Shown: positions 17,411 through 29,948 of the stretch, piece by piece
Position numbering within the stretch: position 1 is the stretch's first letter
Layout of the letters: each line of letters begins with the position of its first letter
Assembly: GCF_041435095.1 (NCBI RefSeq)
Contig: NZ_CP108025.1
Span: 4,092,001 to 4,156,000 of the forward strand
From: Kitasatospora sp. NBC_00315
GTDB taxonomy: Bacteria > Actinomycetota > Actinomycetes > Streptomycetales > Streptomycetaceae
Reading direction: 5' to 3'
DNA length: 64,000 nucleotides
The notes under the pieces: model-generated
Seen by the model: only the letters and a program-made list of their open reading frames with translations
Told to the model about the DNA's origin: nothing
Databases searched by the model: none
Position numbers and translations under genes: made by a program

Positions 17411-17601
17411 TTATCCACATGGTTATCCACAGTGGGGAAAAGTCCTCTCCACCTGTGGATAACTCGACTGATCCGGGTGCTCCCCGGCGCCCGCCGACAT
17501 CGCGTCGAGCATCGATGCCCGCAGCGGGACACGCGTAGACCTGCCCCGGTCCAGGCGGATCCCTGACCGGCTGTGCACAGCCGGTCAGTCGTTGTGGACA
17601 A
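17411..17601. promoter_or_regulatory. DnaA-box cluster outside oriC
   Basis: Perfect boxes: TTATCCACA at 17411-17419 and 17423-17431 (plus), TTATCCACA on the minus strand at 17454-17462, and TTGTCCACA on the minus strand at 17593-17601. The first two are spaced for binding on about the same helix face. The cluster lies about 16 kb from oriC. As I recall, S. coelicolor has high-affinity DnaA-box clusters near oriC (named H69, H24 and D78), and deleting D78 raised initiation frequency. This may be the equivalent of one of them. Confidence 0.75.
17563..17588. terminator. 26-bp perfect palindrome, possible terminator
   Basis: CTGACCGGCTGTG followed by its exact complement, with CTGTGCACAG at the centre. 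It lies between convergent crgA and the rhomboid gene and could fold into a terminator hairpin. It shares its right arm (GGTCAG) with a second palindrome centred on the DnaA box at 17593-17601. Confidence 0.45.
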
Positions 17602-17650
17602 CGGCTGACCGGTACTCAGGACACGGTCCGCCGGGAAAACGGCCGGCGGC

Positions 17651-18589
17651 TCACCCGTTGAGGCGCGCCGTCTGCAGCACCACGGTCGCGAGCACCAGCG
17701 CCAGCATCAGCAGCACCGTCCCGGCCTGGACCAGATTGCGGCGCTCGCGCGGCGCGTACATCAGCCCGAATCCCATCGCCAGCCCGGCCAGCAGCCCGCC
17801 GATGTGCGCACGCCAGTCGATGCCGGGCACCGAGAAGGTGATCACCAGGTTGAAGACCAGCAGCGCGATCACCGGCCCGAGCGGCAGCCGGTTGCGCAGG
17901 AACAGCACCACCGTCGCCCCGAACAGCCCGAAGATCGCGCCGGAGGCCCCCAGCGAGTTCATGAAGTTGCCGGCGACCAGGTAGGCGAGCGCGCTGCCGG
18001 CCAGCCCCGACACCAGGTAGAGCGCCAGGTAGCGGATCCGTCCCAGCGTCCGCTCCAGCGCAGGCCCCAGCCACCACAGGGCCAGCATGTTGGTCCCGAT
18101 GTGCCAGATCTGGACGTGCAGGAAGGTCGCGGTGAGCAGCCGGTACCACTGGCCCGGTCCCTCCGCGACCCCGTACGCGTAGCCGTAGCTGAACCCGCCG
18201 TGGTGCAGGCCGACGCTGAGCAGCGACAGATCGTTGGTGAACCAGTCGCCGTAGACGTAGGCGGCGAGCACGAAGACCACCAGGTTGATCCCGATCAGGA
18301 TCTTGGTGACCAGCGCGCCGTCCCGCTCCGGACGGCCGCCGAACAGCGTGGTCGCCCGGCGCACCTGCTGGTGGCCGCCCGCGACGCACTCCGGGCACTG
18401 GAAGCCCACCGAGGCGCTCACCATGCACTGCGGGCAGATCGGCCGCCCGCAGCGGGCGCAGCCGATGCCGGTCTCACGCTCGGGATGCCGGTAGCACCCG
18501 GGCAGCGGCTGCCCGCCGTCGGGGCGCAGGGGCTCCCCGCCCCCGGGCAGGGGACGGTCGGCGGGCTGCTGGGGCTCGTCCGGGCGCAT
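17651..18589 (-). CDS. Rhomboid-family intramembrane serine protease with N-terminal zinc ribbon
   Basis: 312 residues. The N-terminal 75 residues hold a zinc-ribbon/B-box-like module with Cys32, His35, Cys44, Cys47, Cys52, Cys55, Cys65 and Cys68. Six or more membrane helices follow, with the rhomboid motifs HIGTNM (about 163-168), GASG with nucleophile Ser216, and AHIGG with catalytic His262. It should cleave membrane proteins within or near the bilayer; the substrate is unknown. ATG start at 18589. Cyclophilin lies upstream on the same strand. The zinc module is cytosolic and may serve in substrate capture. Confidence 0.93.
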   Translation of the reverse strand: MRPDEPQQPADRPLPGGGEPLRPDGGQPLPGCYRHPERETGIGCARCGRPICPQCMVSASVGFQCPECVAGGHQQVRRATTLFGGRPERDGALVTKILIGINLVVFVLAAYVYGDWFTNDLSLLSVGLHHGGFSYGYAYGVAEGPGQWYRLLTATFLHVQIWHIGTNMLALWWLGPALERTLGRIRYLALYLVSGLAGSALAYLVAGNFMNSLGASGAIFGLFGATVVLFLRNRLPLGPVIALLVFNLVITFSVPGIDWRAHIGGLLAGLAMGFGLMYAPRERRNLVQAGTVLLMLALVLATVVLQTARLNG

Positions 18590-18678
18590 CCGGGGTGACT
18601 TCCTTCCGTCATGACCGATCCCGGTGGCGCCGCCGCCGAACGGGGTACCACCGGGATCGCCAGGCTACTGCGGCCGGG

Positions 18679-19203
18679 TCACCGGCGGGTGATCTCCACG
18701 GACTCGATCACGACGTCCTCGACCGGGCGGTCCTGCCCCTTGGTCTCCGTGCCGGCGATCTCCTGGACGACCTTGCGGCTCGCCTCGTCCGCGACCTCGC
18801 CGAAGATGGTGTGCTTGCGGGTCAGCCAGGTCGTCGGAGCCACGGTCACGAAGAACTGCGAGCCGTTGGTGCCGGGCCCGGAGTTGGCCATCGCCAGCAG
18901 GTACGGCTTGGTGAAGGCGAGATCCGGGTGGAACTCGTCGGCGAACCGGTAACCCGGACCGCCGGTGCCCAGCCCGAGCGGGTCGCCGCCCTGGATCATG
19001 AAGTTCTCGATCACCCGGTGGAAGACGGTGCCGTCGTACAGCGGGGTCCTGGACACCTCACCGGTGCCGGGGTGGGTCCACTCCCGGCCGCCCTCGGCCA
19101 GCTCCACGAAGTTCGCCACCGTCTTCGGGGCGTGGTTCGGGAAGAGCTTGACCACGATGTCGCCGCGGTTGGTCTTGAGGGTGGCGAACAGTTCCTCGGC
19201 CAC
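18679..19203 (-). CDS. ppiA: Cyclophilin-type peptidyl-prolyl cis-trans isomerase
   Basis: 174-residue cytosolic cyclophilin catalysing proline isomerisation during protein folding. Family motifs are complete: FHRVIENFMIQGGDP with the catalytic Arg, NGSQFFVT and HTIFGEV. No signal peptide. GTG start with AGGAAGG upstream. Synteny with M. tuberculosis ppiA (Rv0009) supports the symbol. Same strand as the rhomboid gene, 89 nt apart. Confidence 0.94.
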   Translation of the reverse strand: MAEELFATLKTNRGDIVVKLFPNHAPKTVANFVELAEGGREWTHPGTGEVSRTPLYDGTVFHRVIENFMIQGGDPLGLGTGGPGYRFADEFHPDLAFTKPYLLAMANSGPGTNGSQFFVTVAPTTWLTRKHTIFGEVADEASRKVVQEIAGTETKGQDRPVEDVVIESVEITRR

Positions 19204-19430
19204 GGGGTGCCTTCCTGTCTACTCGTCGCTGACGCCGGAGATCATCCCACGACCCGGGTCGCGACCGGCCGGGTGAGGGGGCGGCCCCGGCCCCGCGGCG
19301 AGCCGGTCGGGGCACCGCGAGGCGCTCCGTACGGCCCAGCCCGGCGTGCCGGTGGACACATCCGGATGCATGATCAGCTACCAGGTGGAAATGTGCAGAA
19401 CAGGACACCACCGAGGAGGAGAGGATCCCC

Positions 19431-20375
19431 GTGACCCGTTTGGACTCAGCTCGTGAGACGGCCGACAGGACCAAGGAGACCCTTGCGCCCTACGCCGCCA
19501 CCGCCAGGGACACCGCGCTGCACTACGCGGACGAGGCCAAGCAGCGCGTGGGCCCCGCCCTGGAGGCGCTCGGCCCCAAGGTCGGCGTGGCGGCGGAACG
19601 GGCCAGGACCGGTGCCTCCCACACCGCGCAGAGCGCACGCGTCCAGTTCGACCGGCACGTGCTGCCCCAGCTCGGCCATGCCTTCTCCAGCCTCCCGCCC
19701 GAAGCCCAGCAGAACGCCCTGAAGGCGTTCCACCGGGCCCAGGAGGCCGCCCTGGCCGCGAAGCTCTCGGCGGCCAGGGTGGCGGGGCAGACGAAGGCCA
19801 CCGTCGCTCCCCGGGTCGCCCAGGCCGTCGGGGACGCCCGCGCCGCGGTCGTCCCCGTCGCGCTGGAGGCGCAGACCCGTGGCGCGGCCGCGATCACCGC
19901 CCTGCAGGGCCACGTCACCGCCGCCGAGATCGGCGAGCTGGCCGCCAAGAACGCCAAGAAGGAGCAGCGCAACGGCTGGGCCACCGGCCTCGCCGTGGCC
20001 GGCACCCTGGCGATCGGCGGCGGGGTGGTGGCCTGGCAGTGGTGGCGCCGCTCGAACAGCCCCGAGTGGCTGGTCGAGCCCGCCGTCCAGGGCGGCCCGA
20101 ACACCACCCACAGCGGCGCCCACGCGGCCGGCAGCGGCCCCACGGTCGCGGCCGCCGGCAGCGCGGTGGCCAACGGGAACGGCGGCCCGGTGGGGGGATC
20201 GACCTCCCCGCTCAACGGCTCCGCCCCCACCGACGGCGCCACCGGACCGGACGCGGACCCGACCGCGCCCAAGCCCGGCCCGACACCCTCCCCCGGCCCG
20301 CCGCCCGGCAAGCCGGGCCAGCCGGGCCCGGGTGACGACCACCCCAAGCCGCACGACCCGCGCAAGCCGCACTGA
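19431..20375 (+). CDS. DUF5324 family protein
   Basis: 314 residues. The first half is a long Ala-rich helical region (starting MTRLDSARETADRTKETLAPYAATARDTA) with heptad-like spacing. Then come one membrane helix (about 185-200, GLAVAGTLAIGGGVVAW), the motif WQWWRRSNSPEWL and a Gly/Pro/Ser-rich tail ending in Pro/His/Lys. The topology suggests a membrane-tethered coiled-coil protein with an extended tail. The family is found in Streptomyces and its function is unknown. GTG start with GAGGAGGAGAGG upstream. Confidence 0.85.
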   Translation: MTRLDSARETADRTKETLAPYAATARDTALHYADEAKQRVGPALEALGPKVGVAAERARTGASHTAQSARVQFDRHVLPQLGHAFSSLPPEAQQNALKAFHRAQEAALAAKLSAARVAGQTKATVAPRVAQAVGDARAAVVPVALEAQTRGAAAITALQGHVTAAEIGELAAKNAKKEQRNGWATGLAVAGTLAIGGGVVAWQWWRRSNSPEWLVEPAVQGGPNTTHSGAHAAGSGPTVAAAGSAVANGNGGPVGGSTSPLNGSAPTDGATGPDADPTAPKPGPTPSPGPPPGKPGQPGPGDDHPKPHDPRKPH

Positions 20376-20410
20376 CCCCGCCCCGGTGCCCCGCCCGAGG
20401 CCCGGAACGA

Positions 20411-20452
20411 CGAATCGGCCGCTGACCCGTGTTCGGGTCAGCGGCCGATTCG
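20411..20452. terminator. 18-bp perfect hairpin between DUF5324 and tRNA-Ala
   Basis: Arm CGAATCGGCCGCTGACCC, six-base loop, then its exact complement. It sits between convergent genes and should terminate both. No T tract. Confidence 0.75.
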
Positions 20453-20466
20453 TCGGTCGAACACTG

Positions 20467-20539
20467 TGGAGCTTAGGAGACTCGAACTCCTGACATCTGC
20501 CTTGCAAAGGCAGCGCTCTACCAACTGAGCTAAAGCCCC
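20467..20539 (-). tRNA. tRNA-Ala (anticodon TGC)
   Basis: 73-nt tRNA. Acceptor stem begins GGGGCTT, D arm TAGCTCAGTTGGTAGAGC, anticodon loop TTTGCAA with TGC, T loop GTTCGAGTC, discriminator A, no encoded CCA. Paired with tRNA-Ile about 1.2 kb upstream, as in M. tuberculosis (ileT and alaT after gyrA). Confidence 0.96.
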
Positions 20540-20704
20540 GGGACGGCAGCGGTCGCGCCGTCAGGGACCAGCGTACCGGGTCCCGGCGTGAATCCCACGC
20601 CGGTCTCCCACGACGCCGGTGTGCGGAACCGGCCGGCGCCCGCCCGGAGGCGGGGCCGACCGGTCCGAGGAGCACCCTGGGGCGCCCCGAAGATCGTCGT
20701 GGGC

Positions 20705-20836
20705 TCAGCGCACGCCGGCCGGCACCGGGTCGGTGGCCTCGGTCCACAGATCCTGCTCGGCGCGGTCCGCCTGGACCTGACGGTAGACAAAGAAGCCGCC
20801 GAGGGCGACCAGGGCGACCAGGAGAAGCTTCTTCAC
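20705..20836 (-). CDS. DLW-39 family small protein
   Basis: 43 residues with an N-terminal hydrophobic helix (VKKLLLVALVALGGFFVYRQV) and a short acidic tail containing the diagnostic Asp-Leu-Trp (AEQDLWTEATD). Such proteins of about 40 residues are conserved in Streptomyces and named after the DLW motif; function unknown. GTG start with GAGGT upstream; the frame is open to 21073, but codon bias and family length support only the short form. Confidence 0.8.
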   Translation of the reverse strand: MKKLLLVALVALGGFFVYRQVQADRAEQDLWTEATDPVPAGVR

Positions 20837-21121
20837 CGCGGGACCTCGTCCTTCTTGCGTAACGGACTCAGCAACGACGCTCCGACCGGGTTGGCCGAAC
20901 GGCGAGTCCATGAGATTTCGAGCACGAACAGGCGGCCGGAACGACAGACTGCCCTGCGGCCGATGATACACACCGGTGTCCCAATCGTGACCAGCCGCCA
21001 CCGCGCCAACCGGCCGGTCCGGGCACAGGATTGACGCCGCACCTCCTGCCCCGCGACCGTCCCGGCACACCACTGCCGCACCCGTCGCCGATGGCGGGGG
21101 TGTCCGACCGGAGGGCGCCCT

Positions 21122-21436
21122 TCAGGGTGCCTGCGGCACCCGCACCACAGCCCTGCCACGGGCCAGGTCGACCCTGGTCCGCGGCGGCGCGCCCTCGCCG
21201 TCCTCGTCGCGCAGCATCAGCGTCGTCCTGCGCTGCTCCAGCTCGTGCTGCTTGCCCGCCGCGAACTGCGCGTGCAGTTGCTCGAAGCCCGTCGCCGAGA
21301 TCTGGCCCTCCCGGCCGCTCCCGCGCCACGGGATCCACCGCGACCGCCTGGCCCGCAACGCCAGCTGATCCACGAAGGCCAGCGCCACGAGGGCGCAGAC
21401 CAGCCCCGGAACGCTCATCGCCCAGAACAGCGCCAT
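21122..21436 (-). CDS. Small membrane protein, DUF6191-like
   Basis: 104 residues. One N-terminal membrane helix (about 5-25), a basic stretch (ALRARRSRW), then a conserved-looking cytosolic tail (FAAGKQHELEQRRTTLMLRDEDGEGAPP, RVDLARGRAVVRVP) that resembles DUF6191. Function unknown. ATG start with GGAGAGGCGG upstream. It lies alone between tRNA-Ala/DLW-39 and tRNA-Ile. The family call is by eye and uncertain; the gene itself is well supported by its start and codon use. Confidence 0.75.
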   Translation of the reverse strand: MALFWAMSVPGLVCALVALAFVDQLALRARRSRWIPWRGSGREGQISATGFEQLHAQFAAGKQHELEQRRTTLMLRDEDGEGAPPRTRVDLARGRAVVRVPQAP

Positions 21437-21661
21437 CTGGTCCGCCTCTCCGCGGGAGTGTCCCGTCCACGGGCGCCGGGCGTTCGTCCCGGCAGCCGTT
21501 CAACCTCCAGTAGACCCGCCGGGTTCCGGAGCCGTCCAGAGCTCCCGGGCAGGGATGCCGCGCGGGGCGCCGCCCGTGGGGGCCGCTCGTGGGGGCCGAC
21601 GGCGGTAAGGCGTTCAGCACCTCACCCGCCCGAGCGGGGCCGCCTCACCCCGGACATGGCA

Positions 21662-21693
21662 GAAGGCCCGGAGTGAGATCACTCCGGGCCTTC
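21662..21693 (-). terminator. Terminator of tRNA-Ile
   Basis: Near-perfect hairpin, arm GAAGGCCCGGAGTGA, starting 5 nt 3' of the tRNA-Ile gene. There is no long T run, as often in actinobacteria. Confidence 0.75.
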
Positions 21694-21698
21694 GTCGG

Positions 21699-21772
21699 TG
21701 GGCCTAACAGGACTTGAACCTGTGGCCTCTTCCTTATCAGGGAAGCGCTCTAACCGTCTGAGCTATAGGCCC
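21699..21772 (-). tRNA. tRNA-Ile (anticodon GAT)
   Basis: 74-nt tRNA. Acceptor stem GGGCCTA, D arm AGCTCAGACGGTTAGAGC, anticodon loop CTGATAA with GAT, T loop GTTCAAGTC, discriminator A. The next template bases give CC but then G, so a full CCA is not encoded. Confidence 0.96.
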
Positions 21773-21785
21773 TTGCCGCACTGAA

Positions 21786-21815
21786 AGATTAGCGGACCGA
21801 CGGCCGATCTCCCAA
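21786..21815 (-). promoter_or_regulatory. Candidate promoter of tRNA-Ile
   Basis: Minus strand TTGGGA (21810-21815), an 18-bp spacer, and TAATCT (21786-21791), ending about 13 bp before the mature tRNA 5' end. It matches the vegetative -35/-10 pattern reasonably and lies inside the 3' end of the upstream methyltransferase gene. Confidence 0.45.
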
Positions 21816-23192
21816 ATCCGTATCCGCGGCGGTGTCGGGGCGGCTCCCCGGGGCGCCTGCGGCCAGGTGCAGCTCAGGGCGTTGCGGGCGCAGGAGCCAC
21901 TGCTCGCGGGTGGCCGGGAGGCCGGCCGAGCTGTTGGCCGGGGTGCGGACCGCGAGGACCTGGTTGACCCCGATCCGGTTCTCCTCGAAGGCCAGCGCGG
22001 AGGCCGCCATGTAGAGCCGCCAGACCCGCGCGCGGCCGCGGCCGACCAGGCGGACGGCCTGGCCCCAGTTGGCCTCCAGGTTGGACACCCAGTCGCGCAG
22101 GGTCAGGGCGTAGTGCTCCCGCAGCGACTCGACGTCCCGCACCTCGAAGCCGGCCTCCTCCAACAGCGAGACCGTGCTGCCCACCGGGGAGAGCTCGCCG
22201 TCCGGGAAGACGTACTTCCGGATGAAGGGGCTCAGCTCGTACGGCTCGTCGGGCAGGCTCGGGCGGCGGGAGATCTGGTGGTTGAGCAGGCGGCCGCCCG
22301 GCTCCAGCAGCCGGTACAGGCCGGAGGCGTAGGTGAGGTACTGCGCGGAGCCGACGTGCTCGGCCATGCCGACGCTGGAGATGGCGTCGAACGGGCCGTC
22401 CGGGATCTCCCGGTAGTCCTGCAGCCGGACCTCGACCCGGTCGCCGAGACCGGCGTCGGCGACCCGGCGGCGGGCCAGCTCGACCTGCTCCGCGGAGATC
22501 GAGACGCCGACCGCGCTCACGCCGTAGTGCTCGGCGGCGTGCAGCAGCAGCGAGCCCCAGCCGCAGCCGACGTCCAGCAGCCGCATCCCGGGGCGCAGGC
22601 CCAGCTTGCGGCAGATCAGGTCGAGCTTGGCCTCCTGGGCCGCCTCCAGGCTCTTGGCCTCGGGCGTCCAGTACGCGCAGGAGTACACCATCGAGGAGCC
22701 GAGCACGAGGCGGTAGAAGTCGTTGCCGACGTCGTAGTGGTGGCTGATGGCCGCGCGGTCCCGGCTGCGGCTGTGCAGGCGTCCGCGGACGGCCCGGGCC
22801 TCCTCCGGCGGCGGGGTCGGCTGCAGGCCCAGGGCGCCGATCCGCAGGGCGGTGCGCAGCAGGTCCCGCCCCCTGGGGCCGACCGCGTCGGTCACGCCCA
22901 GGCCGAGCCGGCGGATCTCCGGGCGCTCGGCGAACTGCGCGACCACCGACAGCACCTCGTAGAGGTCGGTGTCGGAGGCCAGCTCGATGTCCCCGGCGAC
23001 GTACGCCCGGGCCAGGCCCAGCTCGTTCGGCTGCCAGACCAGGCGGCGGACCGCCCGGCGGCTGCGCAGGAGCAGGGTGGGGGCCCCGGGGGGCCCGGCG
23101 ATGCTGCCGTCCCAGGCCTGGACGCGAAGCGGGATCGGTGATCCCAGCAGCCCCTCCAGCGATCCGACCATCTGCCGTGCGAGCTCAGCCAT
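21789..23192 (-). CDS. Cyclopropane-fatty-acyl-phospholipid synthase family methyltransferase
   Basis: 467-residue SAM-dependent methyltransferase of the CFA/mycolic acid synthase family, which transfers methyl groups to double bonds of membrane acyl chains. N-terminal lipid-binding region (to about 150), then HHYDVGNDFYRLVLGSSMVYSCAYW, the SAM motif LLDVGCGWGSLLLHAAEHYG, and SSVGMAEHVG. The CFA signatures are all present. Soluble or peripheral; no signal peptide. ATG start at 23192. Which lipid it modifies is unknown. The long C-terminal tail (about 425-467) is disordered. Confidence 0.92.
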   Translation of the reverse strand: MAELARQMVGSLEGLLGSPIPLRVQAWDGSIAGPPGAPTLLLRSRRAVRRLVWQPNELGLARAYVAGDIELASDTDLYEVLSVVAQFAERPEIRRLGLGVTDAVGPRGRDLLRTALRIGALGLQPTPPPEEARAVRGRLHSRSRDRAAISHHYDVGNDFYRLVLGSSMVYSCAYWTPEAKSLEAAQEAKLDLICRKLGLRPGMRLLDVGCGWGSLLLHAAEHYGVSAVGVSISAEQVELARRRVADAGLGDRVEVRLQDYREIPDGPFDAISSVGMAEHVGSAQYLTYASGLYRLLEPGGRLLNHQISRRPSLPDEPYELSPFIRKYVFPDGELSPVGSTVSLLEEAGFEVRDVESLREHYALTLRDWVSNLEANWGQAVRLVGRGRARVWRLYMAASALAFEENRIGVNQVLAVRTPANSSAGLPATREQWLLRPQRPELHLAAGAPGSRPDTAADTDLGDRPSVR

Positions 23193-23378
23193 TGCGCGCC
23201 TCCGTCCAGCCGTCCTGCCGTACCTGTCCGAACCTGCGCCTCACGAGGGCCCGCGTCCTCACGGACCGGTGCCCTCACGAACCAGCGTCCAGCTAAGCCC
23301 ACGGCGGCCGTCGCGGAACCCGGCGGCACGCCGGGTCGCGACGCCCGTCACCCGAACGCCGGGCGCCCGCAACGCCGA

Positions 23379-23413
23379 CGGGCCCCGAAGGCTGCAACAG
23401 CCTTCGGGGCCCG
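23379..23413 (-). terminator. Hairpin terminator of the gyrA-DUF3566 unit
   Basis: 16-bp arms (CGGGCCCCGAAGGCTG and complement) around a CAA loop, starting 26 nt after the DUF3566 stop. It separates that unit from the methyltransferase gene. Confidence 0.7.
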
Positions 23414-23439
23414 CACATTCCAGCTGGGGTGACCCGGCG

Positions 23440-24177
23440 TCAGTCCTCTTCCGCGAGGGTCAACTCGACGCCCCCGGTGAACCCGGCGGCGGTGTTGTAG
23501 ATGAACGCCGACAGCGTGGACAGCGCGGTCAGCAGCACCACGTCGACCACGGCGATCAGCACGGTGAAGCCCATCACCTTGCCGAAGCCCACGTAGTCCA
23601 TCAGGTTGAGGCCGCCGGTGGTGTCCGAGCCGGTGACGTCCTTGAGGGTCTTGGACAGCGAGTCGAAGACCCCGAGCGAGTCGAGGGTCATCCAGAGCAC
23701 CGCGGCCGCGACGATCATGATCACGCCGACCGCCAGCGACAGCAGGAAGCTGACCTTCATGACCGACCAGGGGTCGGCCTTGGTCACCCGCAGCCGTGCC
23801 TTGCGCGTCCGGCCGGCGGCGGCGACGGCCGCGGGGCCAGGACGCCGGGCCGTGCCGGCCGAGGTCGCCGGGCCGGGCGCGGAGGCGGCGCCCGCCGGGG
23901 TGCCCCGGGCCGGCGTGGGCTGGCCCTTGGCGTACGTCGTCGGCGTCGAGAACCCGTTTCCGCCGGCCGGCGGCGCGGCGGGCGGCGGCGGCGCCGGCGT
24001 GCCGTACCCGCCCGCCGCACCCGGCTGACCCGCCGAGCCGACCGGGGGCATCAGCGAGGTGGACGCCGCCGGGTGCTCGCCCGGAGTCTGCGGCGCGCCG
24101 CCGTACGGCATGCCGCCCTGTGCTGCGCCCGGACGGCCGCCCGCGGCGCCTCCCGCAGCACCCGTGGCTCCACTCAC
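23440..24177 (-). CDS. DUF3566 membrane protein downstream of gyrA
   Basis: 245 residues. A long disordered N-terminus (about 1-135, Gly/Pro/Ala-rich) precedes a conserved DUF3566 domain starting KARLRVTKADPWSVMKVSFLLSLAVGV, with two membrane helices (about 150-175 and 210-235). The orthologue in M. tuberculosis (Rv0007) also follows gyrA. Possible role in membrane or division organisation, not established here. GTG start (MSGATG-type) chosen for GGGAGG about 8 nt upstream; an ATG at 24231 would add 18 residues with weaker support. Confidence 0.9.
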   Translation of the reverse strand: MSGATGAAGGAAGGRPGAAQGGMPYGGAPQTPGEHPAASTSLMPPVGSAGQPGAAGGYGTPAPPPPAAPPAGGNGFSTPTTYAKGQPTPARGTPAGAASAPGPATSAGTARRPGPAAVAAAGRTRKARLRVTKADPWSVMKVSFLLSLAVGVIMIVAAAVLWMTLDSLGVFDSLSKTLKDVTGSDTTGGLNLMDYVGFGKVMGFTVLIAVVDVVLLTALSTLSAFIYNTAAGFTGGVELTLAEED

Positions 24178-24326
24178 CCTGGTCCTCCCGCACTCCCCAC
24201 CAGACCGGCGGTCACCGGTCTGGTTCATCACCCGTCACCCAGCGCCCGGCGGGATTGCCCGGTACTGGTCGGCGGCCGGTACCGACGCGCGCCTGGCGCG
24301 TCGGTACCGGCCCCCGGGACACGAGA

Positions 24327-26936
<2,610 letters not shown>

Positions 26937-26991
26937 TGGTGGTCAGTTTCCTTTCACGCGTGACTGGTACGGATGCGGGGGGCTGCCCCCG

Positions 26992-29031
<2,040 letters not shown>

Positions 29032-29070
29032 TCATGAACGGAGGGCGTGCGACCACGGCGGTTCGACTCG

Positions 29071-29085
29071 GTTGCTACTAGCAAC
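29071..29085. promoter_or_regulatory. 15-bp palindrome in the gyrB leader/promoter
   Basis: GTTGCTACTAGCAAC, 7-bp arms about one central C, about 80 bp before the gyrB start and near a TAGACT on the minus strand (29100-29105). Candidate operator. No regulator can be named. Confidence 0.35.
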
Positions 29086-29273
29086 AGTGTTTGGCTTTCA
29101 GTCTACCGGTACGACTGACAGAGATGGGCGTTTGGCAGCCCCTGAGGGCAGATATGCCGCCCGAAACACCCTCCGGACATGTCCCGATACTCGCCCAGGG
29201 GGCCCAGAGCGCTCCAAAGGGCCGTCAGCGGTTCCGGAAGCTCGCCGTCCGGCCCGCAACCGGCCCACCGGCC

Positions 29274-29810
29274 TCACCCCCAGGTGTCCCCGGGCCCCTT
29301 GCTCCCGGGCGCGCGCAGCCGCCCGTACGCCCTGACCGGCGCCGCGGGAGCCAGCACCTTGATCGTCTTGACCGTGCCGTGCCCCAGGTCGTGATTCAGT
29401 CTGGCCACCAACTGTCGCGCGAGCAGACGAAGTTCGGTCGCCCAGGCGGTCGAGTCGCACTGCACGGTCAGAACCGCCGTCGCCTCCTCGTAGTGTTTCG
29501 GCTCACAGTGCGCCGAAATGTTCGGACCGACGATCTGCGGCCAGCGCCCCATCACCCCGCCCACCGCCGCCGGCGCCTCCCAGCCCCGCTCGGTGATCAG
29601 CCGGTTCAGCGCGGCGCCCAGGGGCACCGGGTCGCGCCCGTCCGCCCGGGCACCGCTGCGCAGGCCGTGCCGTTTCGCCTCGCGCTTCTCACGCACCTGC
29701 TCGCCCCGCTTGCGCGCCTGCTCCTTGGCGGCCCTCAGCGCCACCCGCGCCAGGTCCACGCCCGAGGGCTCCTGGGCCCGCTGCGCCGGATCGGCCGTCG
29801 GATCACTCAC
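29274..29810 (-). CDS. DUF721 (DciA-like) protein
   Basis: 178 residues. The N-terminal part is basic and helical (ALRAAKEQARKRGEQVREKREAKRHG); the C-terminal DUF721 domain contains WPQIVGPNISAHCEP, LTVQCDSTAWATELRLLARQLVARLN. In bacteria without DnaC or DnaI, DUF721 proteins (DciA) help load the replicative helicase, which would fit the place between recF and gyrB. GTG start preceded by AAGGAGAT, an excellent ribosome site. M. tuberculosis has the orthologue at the same position (Rv0004). Confidence 0.92.
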   Translation of the reverse strand: MSDPTADPAQRAQEPSGVDLARVALRAAKEQARKRGEQVREKREAKRHGLRSGARADGRDPVPLGAALNRLITERGWEAPAAVGGVMGRWPQIVGPNISAHCEPKHYEEATAVLTVQCDSTAWATELRLLARQLVARLNHDLGHGTVKTIKVLAPAAPVRAYGRLRAPGSKGPGDTWG

Positions 29811-29948
29811 GACGATCTCCTTGTCCCCAGGCTGTGGACACCGTCCAACGGGCGCGGTGAGCCGTCCAGCTTACGAGGTCGCCGGGGTGTCCGGGACACG
29901 ATGCGCCACGGGAGGCGGCGCCCGCCACGCAGGAACGTCCGGCGCGGG

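Larger units (their letters stand above)
16994..17650. other. Gene-free region containing a DnaA-box cluster
   Basis: 657 bp between the end of crgA and the end of the rhomboid gene. The left 400 bp are simple GC-rich sequence with no credible ORF (those present are Arg/Pro/Ala-rich). The right part holds four DnaA boxes and two palindromes, listed separately. Confidence 0.6.

Noticed and set aside
17084..17566. 160-codon plus-strand frame in the crgA-rhomboid gap
   Set aside because: Arg/Ala/Pro-rich, no ribosome site, runs through DnaA boxes; not believed to be coding.
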